Under the pieces are notes generated by a model. That model searched no databases. It saw only the letters and a list, made by a program, of their open reading frames with translations, and was not told the origin of the DNA. DNA of 26,535 nucleotides from RGIG8306 sp964426655 (GTDB taxonomy: Bacteria; Bacillota; Clostridia; Lachnospirales; Lachnospiraceae): assembly GCA_964426655.1 (NCBI GenBank), contig CAYRQT010000028.1, positions 1-26,535 of the forward strand, written 5' to 3'. Of this stretch, positions 22,719 to 26,535 are shown one piece after another; position 1 is the stretch's first letter, and each line of letters opens with the position of its first letter. A program made the position numbers and the translations under genes.

Positions 22719-24206
22719 TTAGTCATCCATTTCCGATTCCGAGTCCAGTCGAATACGACATTCCAGACTTTCCCTGGTTCCCCATTCTCTTACCTGCCTG
22801 AGCGTCAGAAGAGAATGGTACTGTAAAATGGTGCAGATATACATGTTCAGCAATACCGCCAGAGGGGCATATACCACGAACTCCAGAATCTGTTGTTTTT
22901 TAGTGACGTCACATCTGGTTGTCCTCAGCGTGGACAACATCCGCACATAAGAAAGGAGAAGCATGTATATGATCGCTTCCCAGGGAAACTTCCCGGTCAG
23001 AATGGGTAAGATCACAAAGGTTACGGGCAATACCACACCGTAAAGTGCAAAAGTATAATACTGGGACAGGCACAACCACCATATTGGTCTTTTTTTGTCC
23101 TGATTCTTCAGCACCCATAGGATACCCCACCAGAAACTTTTCCACCAAAGAGTTCTCTGTCTGGTCAGGTGGCTGAGATTTTCCGGTACCAAAGTGTATG
23201 CAAAAGATGTTTCCTGGTAAAGTGTCTTGCCTTCCATGGAAGCAAACTGGGTCATCATCCGATCATCTCCATAGTTCGCTTCCTGCCCAAATACAATCTG
23301 ATTTAGATAGGCTTCCCTATATTTTTCAATAATCTGCCTTCTGTAAAAGGCAAGTCCTCCACAGGAAACAGCCACAGAATTCAGATAGGACCAGGAGGCA
23401 CGTCCGGTGGTAAAGGCACTGGTAAAACTTACTCCAAGAATTCTGGTGAGCAGATTGGTCCGATTTTGTGCAAAGAGCAGCCCGGCCACTGACATCACCT
23501 CTTCATCCTGAAAGGGCTTCAGTCCATTTTCAATTGCCTTTTCATCCAGAACTGTATCCGAATCAATGGTAATATATATGTCGTACTCTCCAGAATTCAC
23601 GTCATCAAAAGCAGCATACTGTGCTCTTCTTTTTCCGGAATTGTTGATATACTTATATCGTATGGGAAGTTCCGGATGTTCTTCGCGGAACGCTTCTACC
23701 ACTTTTTCACTTCTGTGTTCCCTTTTGGAACCGTCATCTACAATATAAATCAGATCCGGTTTCCTGGTCTGAACTGCCAACGCTTCCAACACTGCTCTAG
23801 TTGTATTTACATCCTCATTATAACTTGGAATCATGACCATGGTCTTTAAAGCAGGGGCCTCTCCCTCAATGCTACCGTATCGAAAGGACCAGAACAGCTG
23901 AATGACCATGTAAACAAAAGATAGAAAAATAATGGGACCTGTGATAAACATAGCCTGTTCCAGCCTATGAATATGATATAAAATCAAGGCTGCAACAAGA
24001 CAGACGATTACCAGGGAAAGAAGGGGCATATGCTTTGCCCTTTTTTGTTTCAATGGTTTATTATGAATGGTTCTGCTGTTTTTTCCTTTGTGAAAGGAAA
24101 CCACCTGAGGGTGATGCCTGTTTAATATAATGCCCGCTAACAGCAGGATGAGTGCGAAAACCAGGACAATGCCCCAGCCAATTATTGTACCGTAAAGTCG
24201 ATCCAT
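22719..24206 (-). CDS. Processive GT2 membrane glycosyltransferase (hyaluronan/chitin-synthase-like)
   Basis: 495 residues with N-terminal helices, a GT2 domain and about four C-terminal helices. Motifs: YIVDDGS (D157, D158), ITIDSDT (D215, D217), YGDDRMMTQ (313-319) and a QRTLW box (350-354). The last differs from the usual Q-x2-R-W by leucine for arginine. It would polymerise a nucleotide sugar and export the chain through its own channel, independently of Wzx/Wzy. I chose ATG 24206 because AAAGGGG lies seven bases before it; the frame extends to 24227 without a better site. The gene has its own promoter and terminator. It resembles the frameshifted GT2 at 7038-8290 and may be a functional relative. 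Confidence 0.85.
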   Translation of the reverse strand: MDRLYGTIIGWGIVLVFALILLLAGIILNRHHPQVVSFHKGKNSRTIHNKPLKQKRAKHMPLLSLVIVCLVAALILYHIHRLEQAMFITGPIIFLSFVYMVIQLFWSFRYGSIEGEAPALKTMVMIPSYNEDVNTTRAVLEALAVQTRKPDLIYIVDDGSKREHRSEKVVEAFREEHPELPIRYKYINNSGKRRAQYAAFDDVNSGEYDIYITIDSDTVLDEKAIENGLKPFQDEEVMSVAGLLFAQNRTNLLTRILGVSFTSAFTTGRASWSYLNSVAVSCGGLAFYRRQIIEKYREAYLNQIVFGQEANYGDDRMMTQFASMEGKTLYQETSFAYTLVPENLSHLTRQRTLWWKSFWWGILWVLKNQDKKRPIWWLCLSQYYTFALYGVVLPVTFVILPILTGKFPWEAIIYMLLLSYVRMLSTLRTTRCDVTKKQQILEFVVYAPLAVLLNMYICTILQYHSLLTLRQVREWGTRESLECRIRLDSESEMDD

Positions 24207-24228
24207 ATCCATTCCCCTTTGCTTCAAC

Positions 24229-24244
24229 GATAAAACGTTTTATC
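24229..24244. promoter_or_regulatory. Perfect 16-base palindrome before the GT2 ribosome site
   Basis: GATAAAACGTTTTATC lies in the leader of the GT2 gene, about 22 bases before the chosen ATG. It could be an operator or a small RNA hairpin near the ribosome site. Confidence 0.5.
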
Positions 24245-24349
24245 TTCTAAAACACGAAAAGAAAAGAGGCCATATCCGGCTTCTTTTGTTTTTCAATTGC
24301 TTCAGTTGTTTCCTGTGCCTTCCGCTTCTCTCGTACGAGTGAGGATATA

Positions 24350-24378
24350 ACTATAACATATCCAAATTATTTTTACAA
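24350..24378 (-). promoter_or_regulatory. Promoter of the second GT2 gene
   Basis: TTGTAA (24373-24378), a 17-base spacer and TATAGT (24350-24355) on the minus strand. An inverted repeat GGATAT...ATATCC (24343-24348 and 24358-24363) encloses the -10 box and could be a repressor site. Confidence 0.6.
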
Positions 24379-24415
24379 CCCAAAAGCAACTTTTTTATGT
24401 AACATTCATTTTTAT

Positions 24416-24461
24416 AAAAAAATGCCCTCACAGCAGGGAACTCTTCCATGCTGTGAGGGCA
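24416..24461 (-). terminator. Terminator of the purine salvage pair
   Basis: TGCCCTCACAGCA (24423-24435) pairs with 24449-24461, with an inner GGAA/TTCC stem. On the minus strand the stem is followed by seven T. It lies 18 bases after the phosphoribosyltransferase stop. Confidence 0.9.
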
Positions 24462-24479
24462 GAATATTTTACAAAAGTT

Positions 24480-25067
24480 TTAGTTTTCATTTTCAGCAAT
24501 GTGCCCGGGCAACGGAATATTGCCAAGGGAAATGAGGGGTATATCCCTGTAATGGGTCCTCTCCTCTCCTTCTGTCAGTACGCAGGCTATGACCGTAATT
24601 TCAAATCCAATTTCTTTTGCCATTAAGAGCACTGCCTCCAGGGTTCCTCCAGTAGAGACCACATCGTCTACAAAGCAAAGCTTCTTCCCTTTAAATTGCT
24701 CATATTTCTCCTGGCCGATCCACAGCTCCTGCTGTCCCTGGGTGGTAATGGAACGTGCACTGACATGCCTGGGATTTTTCATAAAGTCTTTTCTTGCTTT
24801 TCTCAGTTCCAGGTAAGAAGGCATCTCCCTGGCCAACTCCTGACACAGACCGGAGGATTTGGTCTGCACAGTCACAAATCCATCAAAATCATAAGGGGCC
24901 AGTTTCTGCTGTAAAGCTGCGGCCGCATGCCGGTTCCACTGAGACTCCCCTGTCATATCAAAGGAATAGATATAAAATCCATCTCCCAGCTCCATCCGGG
25001 GCAATTTCACCGGATAATCCTCTCCCAGATATACGGTCCAGGAATCGGGCCAAATTTTCTGTTCCAT
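24480..25067 (-). CDS. Purine-type phosphoribosyltransferase
   Basis: 195 residues with the PRPP-binding motif LCFVDDVVSTGGT (130-142) of type I phosphoribosyltransferases. The size fits xanthine or adenine phosphoribosyltransferase. The enzyme would join a purine base to PRPP and release pyrophosphate in the cytosol. The N-terminal hood (MEQKIWPDSWTVYLGEDYPV) is unlike the classic Apt or Xpt start, so the base used is uncertain. ATG 25067 is preceded by AGGAGG with five bases of spacing; a longer frame to 25091 would overlap the permease. It follows the purine permease by 16 bases, so uptake and salvage are co-expressed. Confidence 0.8.
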   Translation of the reverse strand: MEQKIWPDSWTVYLGEDYPVKLPRMELGDGFYIYSFDMTGESQWNRHAAAALQQKLAPYDFDGFVTVQTKSSGLCQELAREMPSYLELRKARKDFMKNPRHVSARSITTQGQQELWIGQEKYEQFKGKKLCFVDDVVSTGGTLEAVLLMAKEIGFEITVIACVLTEGEERTHYRDIPLISLGNIPLPGHIAENEN

Positions 25068-25083
25068 TTTTTCCTCCTGTTTC

Positions 25084-26229
25084 TTATACAAGTCCTACAT
25101 ATCTTCCTAAAAAGCGGATGGCCAGGCCTGCCACCATCCCCAAAAATGGATTTTTGGACCAGGCAGTAACGCCCAAAGCGATATAGCCGCTCATCGGCTG
25201 TTCCGAAGAGGATACCGTGGAAAGATTAGGGGCAAAGGTCAGGGCAAAACCAATAACCAGAAGAAATCCGGCAATGCTTTGGCTGGGCAGATATTTTCCA
25301 AGTTTCCCAATTACGCCGGTCAGAATTAAAATCCCCATGGCAAGCATAAATACAATGCCGCAGGCTACCGGCCAGGGCGCCCCTGCCGTGCCGGAAATTA
25401 TTGCTTCAATGGGCGGTCCACCAAACAATGCACTGGGAATGTCTGCCAGAGAATTGATAAAGGACAGATGATCATAGTTCTGTGTGGTGCCTGCAATGCT
25501 GGCTGTTACAGCACCAAAAGAAATATTTGCGCCGATATTCAGCATCACCAGACTTAAGGCTCCCAGCAATACGGTAATATTCAGGGTGGGTTTGATCATT
25601 TTAAAATCCTGCCAGTAAGCCTTCTTCCAAAAACGCCATTCTGTTCCACTGTCGGTTTTAACATCCTGTTCTGCCAGCATTTTCTTCACATCCACCCGTC
25701 TTTTTTGCAAAAGCAGGAAATCGGCAGTAGAAACTGCTACGGAAATAAAGATGGTCCACACCACTTTGTTGGCACTATTCAGGAAGAAGGCATAAGCCAG
25801 GACGGCACTGACAATGGAAACCAGAGCTGTACGCCGTTCCTGCTGGAGCATATCCCAGGACACACCTGCCAAAATCAGACCAACCCCGCTCATCATCCCT
25901 GCAAGGATGGCTTCTCCTGCAAAATCCGAAATTTTGGTAACCCCGCCAAAGCAGGATAACCCCATCATTAACAGGGCAGCCAGCAGGATGGAACTGACAT
26001 TGTTGCGCATGTTCTTTTTTACACTGGCTACCGTAATGGTTTCTGCCTGTGCTGAAATCGGGGTCACAGAACCTGTAAACAGGTTGCCAAAAGCCCCCAC
26101 CAGGTAGGCAAATCCTGCCGGTTTAATGGCAAATCCTCTGGATTGGGCATAGAGTAGCTGAGGGACACCATTTATGATGACGGCAACAACCGCCAACAGA
26201 AAAGGGCCCAGATTCAAAATAAAATCCAT
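25084..26229 (-). CDS. NCS2-family purine/xanthine permease
   Basis: 381 residues with about 12 membrane segments. TPISAQAETITVASVKKN near the first third and GGPPIEAIISGTAGAP in the second half fit the nucleobase:cation symporter-2 / AzgA-like group. The protein would import a purine base by proton symport. It is somewhat shorter than the usual 430 residues, but the first and last helices look complete. GGAGAAG lies before the ATG and a consensus promoter about 55 bases upstream. The following phosphoribosyltransferase supports purine as substrate. No purine riboswitch core was recognised in the leader, which is too short for one. Confidence 0.8.
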   Translation of the reverse strand: MDFILNLGPFLLAVVAVIINGVPQLLYAQSRGFAIKPAGFAYLVGAFGNLFTGSVTPISAQAETITVASVKKNMRNNVSSILLAALLMMGLSCFGGVTKISDFAGEAILAGMMSGVGLILAGVSWDMLQQERRTALVSIVSAVLAYAFFLNSANKVVWTIFISVAVSTADFLLLQKRRVDVKKMLAEQDVKTDSGTEWRFWKKAYWQDFKMIKPTLNITVLLGALSLVMLNIGANISFGAVTASIAGTTQNYDHLSFINSLADIPSALFGGPPIEAIISGTAGAPWPVACGIVFMLAMGILILTGVIGKLGKYLPSQSIAGFLLVIGFALTFAPNLSTVSSSEQPMSGYIALGVTAWSKNPFLGMVAGLAIRFLGRYVGLV

Positions 26230-26283
26230 TTCTCTTCTCCTTTTCCTCTTTTATCTCCTTTTTATTGTCTGACTTACAACAGA

Positions 26284-26312
26284 ATTATAACAGGGCCCCA
26301 TTCTTTGTGCAA
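26284..26312 (-). promoter_or_regulatory. Promoter of the purine salvage pair
   Basis: TTGCAC (26307-26312), a 17-base spacer and a perfect TATAAT (26284-26289) on the minus strand. Confidence 0.8.
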
Positions 26313-26361
26313 TATGACATTTTGCGTTTTCACTTATGCAGTTTCTCTCTTTACGGGAGAA

Positions 26362-26407
26362 GGACCGTCCCTCCACAGCCGGTTTTCCGACTGTGGAGGG
26401 ACGGTCC
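26362..26407. terminator. Strong hairpin terminator
   Basis: GGACCGTCCCTCCACAG (26362-26378) pairs perfectly with 26391-26407 and an inner CGG/CCG stem caps it. It separates the surface-protein gene at the right edge from the purine promoter. The core GGGACGGTCCC type of hairpin is common between genes in clostridia, so it may also be a dispersed palindrome. Confidence 0.75.
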
Positions 26408-26456
26408 CATGGGACTTTTTCTCCTTATTGCTTATTACTTAATGCGTTGTACTTTT

Positions 26457-26535
26457 TTACTTTGTTCTGGACTTTTTCTGCCAGCCAAATGCGACAAGGC
26501 CGGTCATGGAAGCCAGGCAAAGAATGGGCAGCAGT
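26457..26535 (-). CDS. C-terminal end of a membrane-anchored surface protein (partial)
   Basis: Only the last 25 residues are in the window: a hydrophobic stretch (LLPILCLASMTGLVAFGW) and the basic end QKKSRTK. This is how sortase-anchored or membrane-held surface proteins end. The sorting motif and the rest of the protein lie beyond the right edge. Confidence 0.55.
   Translation of the reverse strand, partial: LLPILCLASMTGLVAFGWQKKSRTK

Noticed and set aside
25084..26312. Purine riboswitch before the permease
   Set aside because: The predicted leader is only about 50 bases, too short for an aptamer, and no core motif is visible.

Overview
The window looks like a piece of a Gram-positive, low-to-moderate GC gut Firmicute, most likely a Lachnospiraceae member. 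Grounds for this are sigma-A promoters of the TTGACA/TATAAT type, strong AGGAGG-like ribosome sites, sortase-type C-termini with RRK tails, Cna-B/SpaA and Big_2 surface domains, an IS1380-family element, and no outer-membrane genes. This placement is inference.

Left flank (1-2650) is a decaying region. An IS1380-type element has cut an SDR oxidoreductase gene. Next to it, an ABC ATPase and an AraC regulator have both lost their 5' parts at one deletion scar. An intact PAP2 phosphatase follows, then (2655-5150) a large secreted beta-helix wall protein and a small membrane protein. At 5710-8290 lies a pair on the minus strand: a hyaluronan-synthase-like GT2 followed by a UDP-HexNAc 6-dehydrogenase. 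Each carries a one-base frameshift. Divergent from it, at 8562-10721, is a fusion of a HAD phosphatase with a mannitol-1-phosphate-type dehydrogenase.

The core (11368-21868, minus strand) is one tightly packed eight-gene exopolysaccharide operon. In transcription order it encodes: a MotA/TolQ/ExbB-like channel fused to an EAL domain; a MotB/ExbD-like membrane protein whose outside part is Cna-B-like repeats; a Wzz plus tyrosine-kinase-type ATPase; a Wzy/O-antigen-ligase-type polymerase; a VanZ-like protein; a GT4; a Wzx-type flippase; and a second GT4. All neighbours overlap or lie within 4 bases. A consensus promoter sits about 550 bases upstream, so the operon has an unusually long leader. 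The first two genes look like a two-part ion-driven motor with a cyclic-di-GMP-binding domain on its channel subunit and adhesin-like arms on its outer subunit, built into a Wzx/Wzy polysaccharide pathway. I know of no description of this combination, and it is the most interesting thing here.

Right flank: a second GT2 synthase with its own promoter and terminator (22719-24206); a purine salvage pair of phosphoribosyltransferase and NCS2 permease (24480-26229); and the C-terminal end of another membrane-anchored surface protein at the window edge. No rRNA, tRNA or CRISPR array was seen.
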